The notes: a model not told the origin generated them from the sequence alone. Counted from the stretch's first letter, positions 50,340-59,059 are shown. The stretch: 64,000 nt of DNA from Fructobacillus parabroussonetiae (GCF_018437265.1 NZ_JAAMFL010000007.1:62001-126000); one strand, 5' to 3'. A program made the numbers and translations.

Positions 50340-51683
50340 TTAGACCAGTGGCAAGCGCCGTTGGAGCGTATAGGCAATGGAAGGGAAAACATAAACAAAG
50401 TCGTTCAGTTCTTCCTTGGTCAACGCCATCTGGACATAGGGCACAATCGTGTTAATTGTTTCTTCGGCAGCATTGGCCATTTCAGCCGCACCGACCAAAC
50501 GGTCCGTTTGGCAATCAAAAATTAGGGCCAGTTTAGCACCCTGCTCGTTTTCGACTTGGCGGTACCAGTCGCCATCATACGAAGCAGAAACCACCTCATA
50601 TTGTTCAGGCTTGGCCTTAGCTTCATCCAAGTGAACCCCCACTTGGGCAATCCGCGGCGAAGTGAAGACAATCTCAGAAATTGCTGGATAAGCAATGGGA
50701 CCTTCGTTTGTTCCCATGAACTTGGCCGCTAAGTAACGTGATTCAAAAGCCGCCGTTGGCGTCAACTTCGGAATGCTTTTATCAAGGGCATCCCCAGCAG
50801 CAAAGATGTTGGGCACATTGGTTTGTAGGTATTCATTCACTTCAATGCCACGCGCGTTGGCTTTGACACCAGCTGCTTCCAGATTCAATTGATCGTGATT
50901 AGGAATCCGACCCGTTGCATCCAAGACATAATCTGTTGTCAGCTGGAATTCCTTTGGCCCAAACAAAGTCAGGCTGCCATCCGCGTTCTTTTCCGCCTTG
51001 GCCACATTCATGTCCGGGATAAAGCGGACGCCAGACTGTTTCAAGTCCGCTTGGACCGAAGCCACATATTCCTTAGGGAATTGCTTCAAGATCTGATTAC
51101 CACGGGTAATCACGTCGACTTTGGCACCGACTGCTGAAGCAATGGTAGCAAATTCAATGGCCACAAAGCCGCCACCCAAGATGGTCACGTGTTCGGGCAT
51201 GTGTGGTAATGAAAGAAAATCCGTGGAGTTGGCAAAGTTTTCTGCTCCAGGAATGTTCAGACGGTGGGGACGCAGACCGGTTGCAATCACAATTTTATTT
51301 GCCGTGACGGTCTTTTCGCCAACCCGAACGGTATGGGCATCGACAAATTCCGCATGGCCATGAATGGTTGTGATCCCGGCCTTATCCAGTCGGTCCTTTC
51401 CGTGCTGGTCCTGTGGCACAATTAACTCGTGCTTGTGTGCCATCAGATCTTCCCAATTAACCGTTGGAACACCTTCCAGGCCGCGGCCTTGGAGGGCTTT
51501 TATCTGGTCGATCAACTGCAACGGCTTGTCCAAAATAATTTTGGCATTGCAGCCTTTGTTGGAACAAACACCACCATACTGGGATTCTTCAATGACCCCA
51601 ATCTTGACACCGGTTTTGGCTAGCGGTACGGCCCCGTTCCATGTTGCCTGACCTGAGCCAATGTAAAGCACTGAAAAATCCAT
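50340..51683 (-). CDS. FAD-dependent pyridine nucleotide-disulfide oxidoreductase
   Basis: A 447-residue flavoprotein of the glutathione/mercuric reductase class. It shows the FAD motif YIGSGQATWNGA, the redox pair in GGVCSNKGCNAK (Cys-x4-Cys, about 39-44), the NAD(P) motif ILGGGFVAIEFA, the second FAD motif IFAAGDAL and a C-terminal dimer domain. The residues before the C-terminal end read VFPSIAYTLQRR; the His-Pro-Thr segment of true glutathione reductase is replaced, so the substrate is probably another disulfide or a thiol-metal species. It lies 39 bases after the YdhK-like gene and may be co-expressed with it. Confidence 0.88.
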   Translation of the reverse strand: MDFSVLYIGSGQATWNGAVPLAKTGVKIGVIEESQYGGVCSNKGCNAKIILDKPLQLIDQIKALQGRGLEGVPTVNWEDLMAHKHELIVPQDQHGKDRLDKAGITTIHGHAEFVDAHTVRVGEKTVTANKIVIATGLRPHRLNIPGAENFANSTDFLSLPHMPEHVTILGGGFVAIEFATIASAVGAKVDVITRGNQILKQFPKEYVASVQADLKQSGVRFIPDMNVAKAEKNADGSLTLFGPKEFQLTTDYVLDATGRIPNHDQLNLEAAGVKANARGIEVNEYLQTNVPNIFAAGDALDKSIPKLTPTAAFESRYLAAKFMGTNEGPIAYPAISEIVFTSPRIAQVGVHLDEAKAKPEQYEVVSASYDGDWYRQVENEQGAKLALIFDCQTDRLVGAAEMANAAEETINTIVPYVQMALTKEELNDFVYVFPSIAYTLQRRLPLV

Positions 51684-51722
51684 TCTGTTGCTCCTTTCAA
51701 AAAACCTTATCTATTCTCTATT

Positions 51723-52328
51723 CTAGCGAGCTTTAATCTCGGATTCAACCAAGTACTTGTGGTTCATCACCATGGAACCACCGTTTGTTGGTTGGTAGTT
51801 AACGGCGTAAGCTGGTCCGTCAACCACCTTTGTAATCGTCGCCTTAGCCCCCTTCATGTTGGCCATGTGCGCACTGGCGATTGTCACAGCATCACCCTTC
51901 TTGTGGTCCTTCATGTCTTCAAAGTCGTCCTTTGTTAGCCACTTGTGACCCGTTACCTTTTTACCACCGTTTGTTGGCTGGTAAGTAACTTCATAGAGCT
52001 TTGTATCATAAACTGCTGCAACGCTTCCTTCAGCGCCCTTCATACCCGTCATGTGATCGGCCTCCAACGTAATTGCCGAGCCAACTGGATACTTTGGATT
52101 TTCAGCGGTCTTCAAGTTGGTTGGCAGGCTCTCATCCATCTTCATGGACGACATGTCCATGCTTGATGACGAAGACATTGACATGGAAGACGAAGAGGAC
52201 ATCGACATGTTTTTCATGGAATGGTCACCTTTACTTTTGCCATTGTGTCCGGCAATGGCAAAACCGGCCGCAACACCAGCAGCAATCACGACAATAGCAG
52301 AAATCAACGCAACAGCTTTCTTATTCAT
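51723..52328 (-). CDS. YdhK-like Met-rich exported protein (DUF1541)
   Basis: About 201 residues. An N-terminal helix (about 5-26) acts as signal or anchor, then a Ser/Met-rich linker with many MSMSSSS and DMSSMKMD groups, then two tandem DUF1541 domains of about 60 residues (GSAITLEADHMTGMKGA and GDAVTIASAHMANMKGA are matching parts). Met- and His-rich linkers of this kind are common in copper-handling proteins, so a metal role is plausible but unproven. The second ATG (52328) has AAAGGAG at six bases and is preferred over 52331. Upstream is the glmU terminator. No lipobox Cys is present. Confidence 0.85.
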   Translation of the reverse strand: MNKKAVALISAIVVIAAGVAAGFAIAGHNGKSKGDHSMKNMSMSSSSSMSMSSSSSMDMSSMKMDESLPTNLKTAENPKYPVGSAITLEADHMTGMKGAEGSVAAVYDTKLYEVTYQPTNGGKKVTGHKWLTKDDFEDMKDHKKGDAVTIASAHMANMKGAKATITKVVDGPAYAVNYQPTNGGSMVMNHKYLVESEIKAR

Positions 52329-52411
52329 CATTCACTCCTTTAAGTATTGGTATAGTTGTAATAAGAACTAAAAAAAGTATACCACAAAATGATTTCCTGA
52401 CAAGTCAGCAC

Positions 52412-52440
52412 AAAAAAAGAGGACTGTCAGAACAGTCCTC
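52412..52440 (-). terminator. Terminator of glmU
   Basis: Stem GAGGACTGT / ACAGTCCTC with a four-base loop is followed by seven T on the minus strand. Confidence 0.92.
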
Positions 52441-52448
52441 AACATTTC

Positions 52449-53822
52449 TTATTTCTTATGTGGCATCCGATCCCAGAAATTTTCCTTATTGGTCTGGCGC
52501 GAACGGGCAATCCCCATCGCGTGTTTTTGGATGTCATTCGTAATCGTTGATCCCGCAGCCGTAATGGCTTCGTCCTCAATCGTTACTGGCGCAATAATTT
52601 TGGTGTTCGACCCGATAAAGGCCCGGTCACCCACCTGACTATCGAACTTGTGCACCCCATCATAGTTCACAAAAATCGTGCCGGCGCCAATGTTCACATC
52701 TTCGCCGAGCGTTGCGTTACCAACGTAGGAAAGGTGGCCGACTTTGGAACGATGCCCAACCGTCGCCTTCTTCACTTCAACAAAGTTCCCCAAGTGGGCT
52801 TCGTCTTCAATGACGGCTGCCGGACGCAAATGGGCGTATGGGCCAATCGTCGTATGGTTTTTAACCTGTGCTTCTTCAAAGTGCGAAGAAGTAATCACAT
52901 TGCCATCCCCAATGGTCGAATCGGAAATCCGCGTCCCCGCCGTCAACACGTTATCGCGCCCGATCACCGTTTTGCCCGTCAGTGTCACGTTTCCCTCAAT
53001 CACCGTATCTTGTCCGATTTGAACGTCCGCTTCGATGTAGGTTTGGCCTGGTGCCAATAATTCGACGCCGTTTCGCATATGGCCTTCGTTAATCCGGCCG
53101 CGCATAATTTCATTTGCCTTGGCCAGGGCCATCCGGTCGTTGACACCCAAGGACTCAAAGAAATCCATGGTCTCATAGGCGCCAATTGGTTGACCCGACT
53201 CACGCAAAATATCAAGGGTATCGGGGAGGTAGTACTCACCTTGGGCATTATCGTTACCGACTTTTGCCAGGGCCTGGAAGAGCAATTCGTTATCAAAGAC
53301 GTAAACACCCGTGTTGATTTCTTGAATGCGGCGTTCCGTAATGGAGGCGTCCTTTTGTTCCACAATCTTTAAGACCATGCCCTCATCGTCTCGAACGATT
53401 CGGCCATAGCCAGTCGGATCATCGGCGTGGGCCGTCAAAACCGTCACCGCCGCTTTCGTGCGCGCGTGTTCTTCAAGCAACGCTTCCAAGGTCTTCGTTG
53501 TAAAAAGTGGCGTATCACCGGAAAGAATCAGGGTTGCGCCCTTGGCAGTCCCCAACAACGGCTTCGTTTGCAAGACTGCGTGCCCCGTCCCAAGTTGCTT
53601 TTCTTGCACAACAAAGTCCGAACGACCCGTTAAATGTTCCTGCACCTTTTCGGCCCCAACACCCGTCACCGTCAAAATCTTTTCAGGTGCCAGGGGTTCA
53701 ACAGCCGAAATCACCCAGTCAACCATGGCTTTTCCAGCCACTTCATGCAACACTTTTGGCAGGTTCGACTTCATTCGCGAGCCGTTCCCAGCCGCTAAAA
53801 TAACGACGTTTGTTCCTTCCAT
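52449..53822 (-). CDS. glmU: Bifunctional GlcNAc-1-P uridylyltransferase/GlcN-1-P acetyltransferase
   Basis: A 457-residue enzyme that makes UDP-GlcNAc for peptidoglycan. The N-terminal uridylyltransferase has AAGNGSRMKSNLPKV (11-25) and GDTPL; the C-terminal part from about 250 is a left-handed beta helix of hexapeptide repeats with HLRP, VKKATVG and GNATLGEDVNIGAG, ending in the acetyltransferase active site. It lies two bases after purR, matching the purR-(yabJ-spoVG)-glmU order of Bacillus without the middle genes. Confidence 0.97.
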   Translation of the reverse strand: MEGTNVVILAAGNGSRMKSNLPKVLHEVAGKAMVDWVISAVEPLAPEKILTVTGVGAEKVQEHLTGRSDFVVQEKQLGTGHAVLQTKPLLGTAKGATLILSGDTPLFTTKTLEALLEEHARTKAAVTVLTAHADDPTGYGRIVRDDEGMVLKIVEQKDASITERRIQEINTGVYVFDNELLFQALAKVGNDNAQGEYYLPDTLDILRESGQPIGAYETMDFFESLGVNDRMALAKANEIMRGRINEGHMRNGVELLAPGQTYIEADVQIGQDTVIEGNVTLTGKTVIGRDNVLTAGTRISDSTIGDGNVITSSHFEEAQVKNHTTIGPYAHLRPAAVIEDEAHLGNFVEVKKATVGHRSKVGHLSYVGNATLGEDVNIGAGTIFVNYDGVHKFDSQVGDRAFIGSNTKIIAPVTIEDEAITAAGSTITNDIQKHAMGIARSRQTNKENFWDRMPHKK

Positions 53823-53824
53823 GA

Positions 53825-54658
53825 TTAATCCTTCTTTTGGTAAATTCGAGCGTCAAAGTTCCCTGGAGCGACTTTGATTTGTGTCTTGGTTTCGGGGCTT
53901 GTTTCCACGTGCAAAAGCGACGTGAAATCTTCAATCAAGCGAACATTGGAACGACCCTCAGCAAAGACGGCCGTACCAACGACCGTGCCACCGAATTCAC
54001 GAACCAACGTCTGCATTCCCTGAATCGTTCCACCGGCCTTCATAAAGTCATCGACAATCAAGACTTTGGCACCAGAGCGCAAGGACCGCTTGGAGAGTGC
54101 CATCTTCTCGACCCGCTTGGATGAGCCGGTCAAATAGTTAACCGAAATCATTGAACCTTCCGTCACCTTGGCGTCATCACGTACGATGACAAAGGGAACG
54201 TTCAATTCGCTGGCAACGGCCTGTGCCAAAGGAATCCCCTTCGTAGCCGCCGTCATCACCGCATCGATTTCCTGTCCTGCATACTCGGAAGTCAATAGGC
54301 GACCCGTTTGGCGAAGAATGGCCGGATCCCCGAGCAAGTCTGAAAGGTAAACATAGCCACCCGGAAGGACACGTCCTTCATCGGAGACGGCTTCACAAAT
54401 GCGGCCAACAAAGTCCTCAGCCTCTTGTCGGCCCATCATTGGCGTGTAGTAAACGCCACCAGCAGCACCTGGATAGGTTTTTAAATCACCGGTCCCCCGG
54501 TTCTTAAACACTCGTCGAACAATGGCCAAATCTTCTGAAATGGAAGACTTGGCCGTTTCATAGCGTTCGGCAAAAAAATTCAACGACACCAAGGTACGTG
54601 GATGTTCCAATAAATAATGGGTCATGTCGACCAGACGGTCAGCGCGGCGTGTCTTCAT
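53825..54658 (-). CDS. purR: Purine operon repressor PurR
   Basis: A 277-residue regulator with an N-terminal winged-helix domain (about 1-75; LVDMTHYLLEHP) and a phosphoribosyltransferase-like effector domain. The PRPP motif VLIVDDFMKAGGT (about 200-212) is intact. PRPP releases it from PurBox DNA. A PurBox-like site lies about 76 bases upstream of its own start, so it may control itself; another pair lies at the purine permease. The gene is coupled to glmU. Start ATG at 54658 is preceded by CACAAGAAA with no strong ribosome site. Confidence 0.95.
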   Translation of the reverse strand: MKTRRADRLVDMTHYLLEHPRTLVSLNFFAERYETAKSSISEDLAIVRRVFKNRGTGDLKTYPGAAGGVYYTPMMGRQEAEDFVGRICEAVSDEGRVLPGGYVYLSDLLGDPAILRQTGRLLTSEYAGQEIDAVMTAATKGIPLAQAVASELNVPFVIVRDDAKVTEGSMISVNYLTGSSKRVEKMALSKRSLRSGAKVLIVDDFMKAGGTIQGMQTLVREFGGTVVGTAVFAEGRSNVRLIEDFTSLLHVETSPETKTQIKVAPGNFDARIYQKKD

Positions 54659-54727
54659 TTTCTTGTGTCGGGCTCTGGCGCCCGCCCCCTTTTAAACAAA
54701 TTATCCAAATAATTATAGCATAAAAAA

Positions 54728-54759
54728 GCTCGAAAAAGCGAACATTCCCTTTTTCAAGC
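54728..54759 (-). terminator. Terminator of the metal ABC operon
   Basis: An 11-base stem GCTTGAAAAAG / CTTTTTCGAGC (one G-U pair) is followed by TTTTTTA on the minus strand. A PurBox-like sequence lies in its loop and left arm. Confidence 0.8.
54734..54746. promoter_or_regulatory. PurBox-like site upstream of purR
   Basis: AAAAGCGAACATT on the plus strand fits AWWWCCGAACWWT with one mismatch. It shares AAAAAGCGAACA exactly with the strong box at the purine permease. No clear inverted partner lies 16-18 bases away. Confidence 0.45.
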
Positions 54760-54783
54760 AATCTTTTTTCATCATTTCATGAA

Positions 54784-55572
54784 CTAATCGAGCTTTGCCA
54801 TGACCAAGGAAAGCAAGTAAATGCCCACTTCAATTAAAGCAATGAAAACCGATGTCGGTAAGTTCGTCAAATAAGCCAGTGACAACCCCGCCCAAGTGCC
54901 GAATAAAGCGAAGAAAACCGCCATGGCAATCAGACCAACAATCGACTTTTGGAAAGCCCTTGCGGAAGCAGCCGGTAAAGTCACCAGCACAAAGACCAGC
55001 AAGGACCCAACCAGTTGGGAGGAAATAGCCACTGATAAGGCCATGATCAGTAAGAAGACAACCCGCAGCAAACCCTTCTTTTTTGAAGAGAGCAAGAGGC
55101 CCGCTTCGTCAAAGGCTAAGAGGGACAGGGGTCGGTACAAAAGAAAGAGCAACAAGGCAACCAAGCCCGCCATGCCAAAAAGAAGGTGCAGGTCAGCAGT
55201 CGAAATCCCCAAAACCGAACCGAATAAAATCCCGGTTGCAGAAGAAGAGGCGGAGTGGCCGAGTGCCAGGAACAAAATTCCCAGACCGATGGCCAGTGCT
55301 GATATGGCCGAGGTCACGTTATCCGACTTAACTTTGGCATTTTCAAGCGAGCCAATGGCCAAAGCCGAACCTGCAGTTAAGGCAACCATCCCCAAAAGCG
55401 GGGCAAAGCCGAGCCAAAAGCCCAAAGCGGCACCCGCAAAGGCAATTTCAGAAAGCGAGTGCGTTAAAAAGTTGTAAGAACGAGCCACCACAAAGGTTCC
55501 CACCAAAGCAGAAATCAAGGCAACGATCGTTCCCGCCACAAAGGCGTTCACCATGTAAGGTTCAGAAAACAT
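54784..55572 (-). CDS. Metal ABC transporter permease (ZnuB/MntB family)
   Basis: A 262-residue permease with about eight helices of the ABC-3 family for zinc or manganese import. Family patterns are VGTFVVARSYNFLTHSLSEIAFAGAALG and LLVFVLVTLPAASA. A longer frame to 55650 exists, but the ATG at 55572 has AGGAGG six bases ahead and the family N-terminus (MFSEPYMVNAF). It overlaps the ATPase gene by 11 bases. No substrate-binding protein is encoded beside it, so it must be elsewhere. Substrate is uncertain. Confidence 0.88.
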   Translation of the reverse strand: MFSEPYMVNAFVAGTIVALISALVGTFVVARSYNFLTHSLSEIAFAGAALGFWLGFAPLLGMVALTAGSALAIGSLENAKVKSDNVTSAISALAIGLGILFLALGHSASSSATGILFGSVLGISTADLHLLFGMAGLVALLLFLLYRPLSLLAFDEAGLLLSSKKKGLLRVVFLLIMALSVAISSQLVGSLLVFVLVTLPAASARAFQKSIVGLIAMAVFFALFGTWAGLSLAYLTNLPTSVFIALIEVGIYLLSLVMAKLD

Positions 55573-56263
55573 GTTTGACCTCCTCTTGATGCTTGGATTC
55601 CGCTTCGACTGGCAGATCCTTGGCGACCCCAAGCGACGCCGTTTGGTCATGCAGCCAAAGGAAGTTGTCCGCTGATTTTCTCACCCAAGTCGTATCGTGC
55701 GAAATCCAGAGAACGCCAATTTGCCAGTCCTGTTGCACCTGGCGAATCTGCTGAACGAGGGCCCTCGTGTGCTGACTATCCAAGGCCGAAGTCGGCTCAT
55801 CCAAAATCAAAAGATCAGGCTGTTTAGCTAAGGCCTGAGCAATGTAAGCCCGTTGCTTTTGCCCTCCCGAAGCCTTGGCCAATGGTAAATCGGCCAATTC
55901 CGTTAAGTCGACCCGTTGTAAGGCATCTTGAACGGCTTTTTTCTCCTTTTTACTTAACCATGGCAGCCCATGATCACGAATCCCCAGTGAGACAAAGGCT
56001 TGAATCGACAAGGGATAATCCGCACCCAAATCGCGAAATTGAGGAACATAGGCAATTTTTTGGGCATTAACCTGAATGGCCGCATCCCCTTTTTTCGTCA
56101 ATGCCGCCTGTAAAATGGCACGAATCAACGTCGTTTTCCCAGCACCGTTTTCGCCCAGCACAACCGTCAACTGGTCATTGGGCAGCGAAAAGGACAAATC
56201 CTTTAAAATAATCTTTTTTCCGAAGGCGGCTTGGAAATGGCGCACCTGAATTTGTTCGGTCAT
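55562..56263 (-). CDS. Metal ABC transporter ATP-binding protein (ZnuC/MntA family)
   Basis: A 233-residue ABC ATPase: Walker A LGENGAGKTTLI (about 36-47), signature ASGGQKQRAYIAQAL, Walker B LLILDEPTSALD and H-loop His in WISHDT. It powers the adjacent permease. The pair sits where ispE is found in Bacillus, between veg and purR. Downstream of veg, it is separated from it by a terminator (56284-56305). The signature motif has Ala where Ser is usual at the first position. Confidence 0.88.
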   Translation of the reverse strand: MTEQIQVRHFQAAFGKKIILKDLSFSLPNDQLTVVLGENGAGKTTLIRAILQAALTKKGDAAIQVNAQKIAYVPQFRDLGADYPLSIQAFVSLGIRDHGLPWLSKKEKKAVQDALQRVDLTELADLPLAKASGGQKQRAYIAQALAKQPDLLILDEPTSALDSQHTRALVQQIRQVQQDWQIGVLWISHDTTWVRKSADNFLWLHDQTASLGVAKDLPVEAESKHQEEVKHVF

Positions 56264-56282
56264 AGGCTCTTCTTTCTAAAAT

Positions 56283-56305
56283 AAAAAGACCCTTCCGGGT
56301 CTTTT
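56283..56305 (-). terminator. Terminator of veg
   Basis: Stem AAAAGACCC / GGGTCTTTT with loop TTCC and T bases on the minus strand, right after the veg stop. Confidence 0.88.
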
Positions 56306-56316
56306 AACAAGAATCA

Positions 56317-56547
56317 TTAGTCAGCAAAGTCAACGTCGACATTTTTTGTCAACACGTCAGCGTAGCTATAAGATGCTTGCTTAAACTGGGCTTCTTCGTC
56401 CAATTCCACCACAAACAATGAGGGGAAGGTAGAACGCAAGATCCCGGAACGTTTTGTATATTTCTTGCGGCCGGCTTGGGACACAACGGTGACCGTCTCA
56501 CCGATGTGGGCGTCTAACCGTGATTTAATCTCTTCTAGGGTTGACAT
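56317..56547 (-). CDS. veg: Veg family protein
   Basis: A 76-residue protein of the Veg family (Bacillus Veg promotes biofilm matrix gene expression). It has the SH3-like core IGETVTVVSQAGRKKYTKRSG region and LRSTFPSLFVVELD. It lies between rsmA and the ABC pair, as in Bacillus. Its promoter (56578-56606) is close to consensus, consistent with the strong expression known for veg. The ribosome site is AAAGGCGG. Confidence 0.93.
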   Translation of the reverse strand: MSTLEEIKSRLDAHIGETVTVVSQAGRKKYTKRSGILRSTFPSLFVVELDEEAQFKQASYSYADVLTKNVDVDFAD

Positions 56548-56577
56548 ATAAACCGCCTTTCTCTTTAAACAAGATTA

Positions 56578-56606
56578 AGTATAGCTTAATGTGAGCTTTT
56601 TTTCAA
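56578..56606 (-). promoter_or_regulatory. Strong vegetative promoter of veg
   Basis: TTGAAA (56601-56606) and TATACT (56578-56583) on the minus strand with exactly 17 bases between. Confidence 0.8.
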
Positions 56607-56642
56607 GGAAATCATCCTCTAATGTAGAATCATTCGATTCTT

Positions 56643-57530
56643 TTATAAGACATTTTCGTCCTTTAAGCTCCCATATAAATCGGTAAATTCGGCTAATGTC
56701 AATCGTTCGGCACGGATTCCTGGTTCAATCCCAGCCTTGTCCAGGGCCAGCCTTAGCTTATCCTTTGTGCTTTCTTCTTTACCAAAGCGCTGCAAAAGGT
56801 TGTTCCATAAGGACTTGCGACGATGGGCAAAGCAGGCCTTGACCAAAGAAAAGAGTTGCTTGGGTTGATCGACCGGCTTTTCTGCCGGCTTCGGCTGCAG
56901 GGAAACGACGGCGGAATCAACGTTTGGCGCTGGATTAAAGGCCGCGGCCGGCACTTTTAAAGCCACGGAAACGGTTGCGTAGTAGTCGAGCATCACCGTC
57001 AAGACGCCGTATTCCTTCGTCCCTGGCTTTGCCGCCAAGCGGTCTGCTACTTCCTTTTGCATCATCACGACGAGTTGTTGCCAGTTTAAGTCAGCCTGCA
57101 AGAGGGCGAGCAAAATTGGCGTAGTGATGTAATAAGGCAGGTTGGCCACGACTTTGACCGATTCTTGATCGCCAAAAGCATCAGCCAAAACCGTTTTCAA
57201 GTCGGCCTCTAGCACATCTTGTTCCAAAACCTGAACGTTGTCGTATGGCGCCAATGTCTCGGACAAAATCTTCACCATATCCGGATCGATTTCAAAAGCG
57301 AGCACATCCTTGGCCGCACGGGCGAGGTATTCCGTTAGGCCACCGATTCCAGGACCGATTTCCACCACGTGGTCTTCTTTTGTTAAGTCAGCGGCAGCCA
57401 CGATCCCCGATAGAATGTTGCCATCCGTCAGAAAGTTTTGTCCAAACTTCTTCTTTGCCCGCAGGCCATACTGATTCAAAATCGCCTGGGTTCGTGCTGG
57501 CGATGCAATATCAATTGTCTTGGCCATCAA
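56643..57530 (-). CDS. rsmA: 16S rRNA dimethyladenosine transferase
   Basis: A 295-residue enzyme (KsgA) that dimethylates A1518 and A1519 of 16S rRNA. It shows KKKFGQNFLTD at the N-terminus, the SAM motif VVEIGPGIGGLTEYLA and the catalytic NLPYYITTPIL. It overlaps the rnmV stop by 20 bases, as in the conserved tatD-rnmV-rsmA-veg order. Length is normal. The ATG at 57530 may be extended or begin one codon later (MM start). Confidence 0.96.
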   Translation of the reverse strand: MMAKTIDIASPARTQAILNQYGLRAKKKFGQNFLTDGNILSGIVAAADLTKEDHVVEIGPGIGGLTEYLARAAKDVLAFEIDPDMVKILSETLAPYDNVQVLEQDVLEADLKTVLADAFGDQESVKVVANLPYYITTPILLALLQADLNWQQLVVMMQKEVADRLAAKPGTKEYGVLTVMLDYYATVSVALKVPAAAFNPAPNVDSAVVSLQPKPAEKPVDQPKQLFSLVKACFAHRRKSLWNNLLQRFGKEESTKDKLRLALDKAGIEPGIRAERLTLAEFTDLYGSLKDENVL

Positions 57531-58161
57531 GGCCTCCTTTTAATCCATTCAACACATCGTTTTTTTGAAAGCCCATGGCCGTCAATCGATTGAGTAATTG
57601 TTTGCCATTTGCGTAACCAATGGCTAAACGGTCACCCAGCAGGCGGCGCCGTTCCTTTGCTGAACCGGCGCCCAACAAGCCTAAATCAAGCAGAAAATCG
57701 CGGTCAATGTCTGACTTTGGCCGTTTGTCAGCCCTCGCTGCCTCTCGGTCTGCTTTCAGCAGTACCGCCTGTAAATCGGCCAACGGGGCATGTTCAATCC
57801 CCAAGGACTTATGGGGATTGTCCTTTGCAGCCCGGCCCTGGTCACGGGTGATACTTGCAAGCGTCACGCCCGGTACCGCTGCTAGAATCAGCTGTCGTAA
57901 GCGGTTCCCATTAAAGTCTGGGTCCGTCAACACAATCACCCCACGCCGCTCTTTTGCGATAGCAATTCGCTCAAGAACACGGGCATCCAAAGCGGAGCCA
58001 CCGGTTTCAATGGTGTCACAGTCCACCGCTAATGCCAGTCGCTGACTGTCGGACCAACCCTCCACAACCACCACAGCGGCAATGCTGGGGCGGTCAGGCA
58101 AGGCCGCCAATGCTGTCTTTTGATTCTTCATCTGACGGTTTTTTTGCAAATGCTCAGTCAT
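57511..58161 (-). CDS. rnmV: Ribonuclease M5
   Basis: A 216-residue Toprim enzyme that matures 5S rRNA. The Toprim motifs are VVVEGWSDSQRL (Glu) and the acidic pair in LTDPDFNGNRLR. It overlaps tatD by eight bases. The first codons (MTEHLQKNRQ) may not be translated; an ATG ten codons later is an alternative, and neither has a clear ribosome site, which fits coupling to tatD. Confidence 0.92.
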   Translation of the reverse strand: MTEHLQKNRQMKNQKTALAALPDRPSIAAVVVVEGWSDSQRLALAVDCDTIETGGSALDARVLERIAIAKERRGVIVLTDPDFNGNRLRQLILAAVPGVTLASITRDQGRAAKDNPHKSLGIEHAPLADLQAVLLKADREAARADKRPKSDIDRDFLLDLGLLGAGSAKERRRLLGDRLAIGYANGKQLLNRLTAMGFQKNDVLNGLKGGLDGQDN

Positions 58162-58948
58162 GGTTTAAAAAAGCACGGTGGGCGTTTTCGACCGTTTGCG
58201 CAGCTAGGTGATCGCGGTCCATCCCAAGGGTTTCGGCGAGCGAATCAACGACGTACTTCGTCCAGCCTGGTTCGTTGGTCTTGCCACGGAATGGTGTTGG
58301 TGCCAAGTATGGCGCGTCGGTTTCGACAAGGAGCTGGTCGATGGGCACGACTTTGGCAGCTTCGCGCACTTCTTCCGCCTTTTTAAAAGTCGCCACACCA
58401 GAAAATGACACGTAGTAACCCAGATCCGCCCAGGCCTTTGCCTGTTCCGGCGTTCCAGAGAAGGAATGAATCACAGCCTTTTGAATTCCCGCCGTTTTCA
58501 ACATGCGATACACGTCATCAAAGGCCTCACGATTGTGAATCACAATCGGTAAATCCATCTTTTTGGCCAAGTCAATTTGAGCCTGGAAAGCCGCCTTTTG
58601 AACCGCGCGATCCGTATCCCAGTGATAATCCAATCCCGCCTCACCAACGGCAACGACCACCGGATTTTGGACCTGCTCTTCCAATTCCTGTTTGGCCTGC
58701 TCATCAAAGTCTGGCGTATCTTCTGGTTGGAAGCCAACGACGGCAGCAATTCCTTCATTGTTTTCGGCCAATTCGATGGCCCGTCGGTTTCCCTCACGGT
58801 TATAACCAACCACGTTCATTTCAAGCACCTGGAACTCATGGGCCCGTCCTAAGTAGGCAGGGACGTCAAAATAAAGGGCATCGTCATTTAAGTGCGTATG
58901 CGCATCGTAGGTTGGTGCCGGTTGTTCATTAGGGTGATAAATTGCCAT
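58154..58948 (-). CDS. tatD: TatD-family metal-dependent deoxyribonuclease
   Basis: A 264-residue amidohydrolase-fold nuclease. Metal ligands are seen in YDAHTHLND (His-x-His), the Glu of AVGEAGLDYH, the His of IVIHNREA, the HSFSG His and the final Asp in VETDAPYLAP. It heads the tatD-rnmV-rsmA unit. The ATG at 58948 has GAGGAGG upstream (GAGGAGGCTTTC), a good ribosome site. Confidence 0.95.
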   Translation of the reverse strand: MAIYHPNEQPAPTYDAHTHLNDDALYFDVPAYLGRAHEFQVLEMNVVGYNREGNRRAIELAENNEGIAAVVGFQPEDTPDFDEQAKQELEEQVQNPVVVAVGEAGLDYHWDTDRAVQKAAFQAQIDLAKKMDLPIVIHNREAFDDVYRMLKTAGIQKAVIHSFSGTPEQAKAWADLGYYVSFSGVATFKKAEEVREAAKVVPIDQLLVETDAPYLAPTPFRGKTNEPGWTKYVVDSLAETLGMDRDHLAAQTVENAHRAFLNHD

Positions 58949-59028
58949 GAAAGCCTCCTCGAATTCTTCTTTTATTTTAGCACAGGAAAGGCCTTTTTCG
59001 GCGACTCCACCCGCTTTATTGGCAAATA

Positions 59029-59055
59029 AAAAAGTCGACCTTCGTCGACTTGTTT
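59029..59055 (-). terminator. Terminator of nusB
   Basis: Stem AAGTCGAC / GTCGACTT with loop CTTC and T bases on the minus strand after the nusB stop. Confidence 0.9.
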
Positions 59056-59059
59056 TAAC

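Noticed and set aside
54896-55477. Plus-strand open frame of 193 codons
   Set aside because: It is antisense to the metal permease gene, rich in Lys and Pro with no family pattern, and arises from the low stop density opposite a hydrophobic gene.
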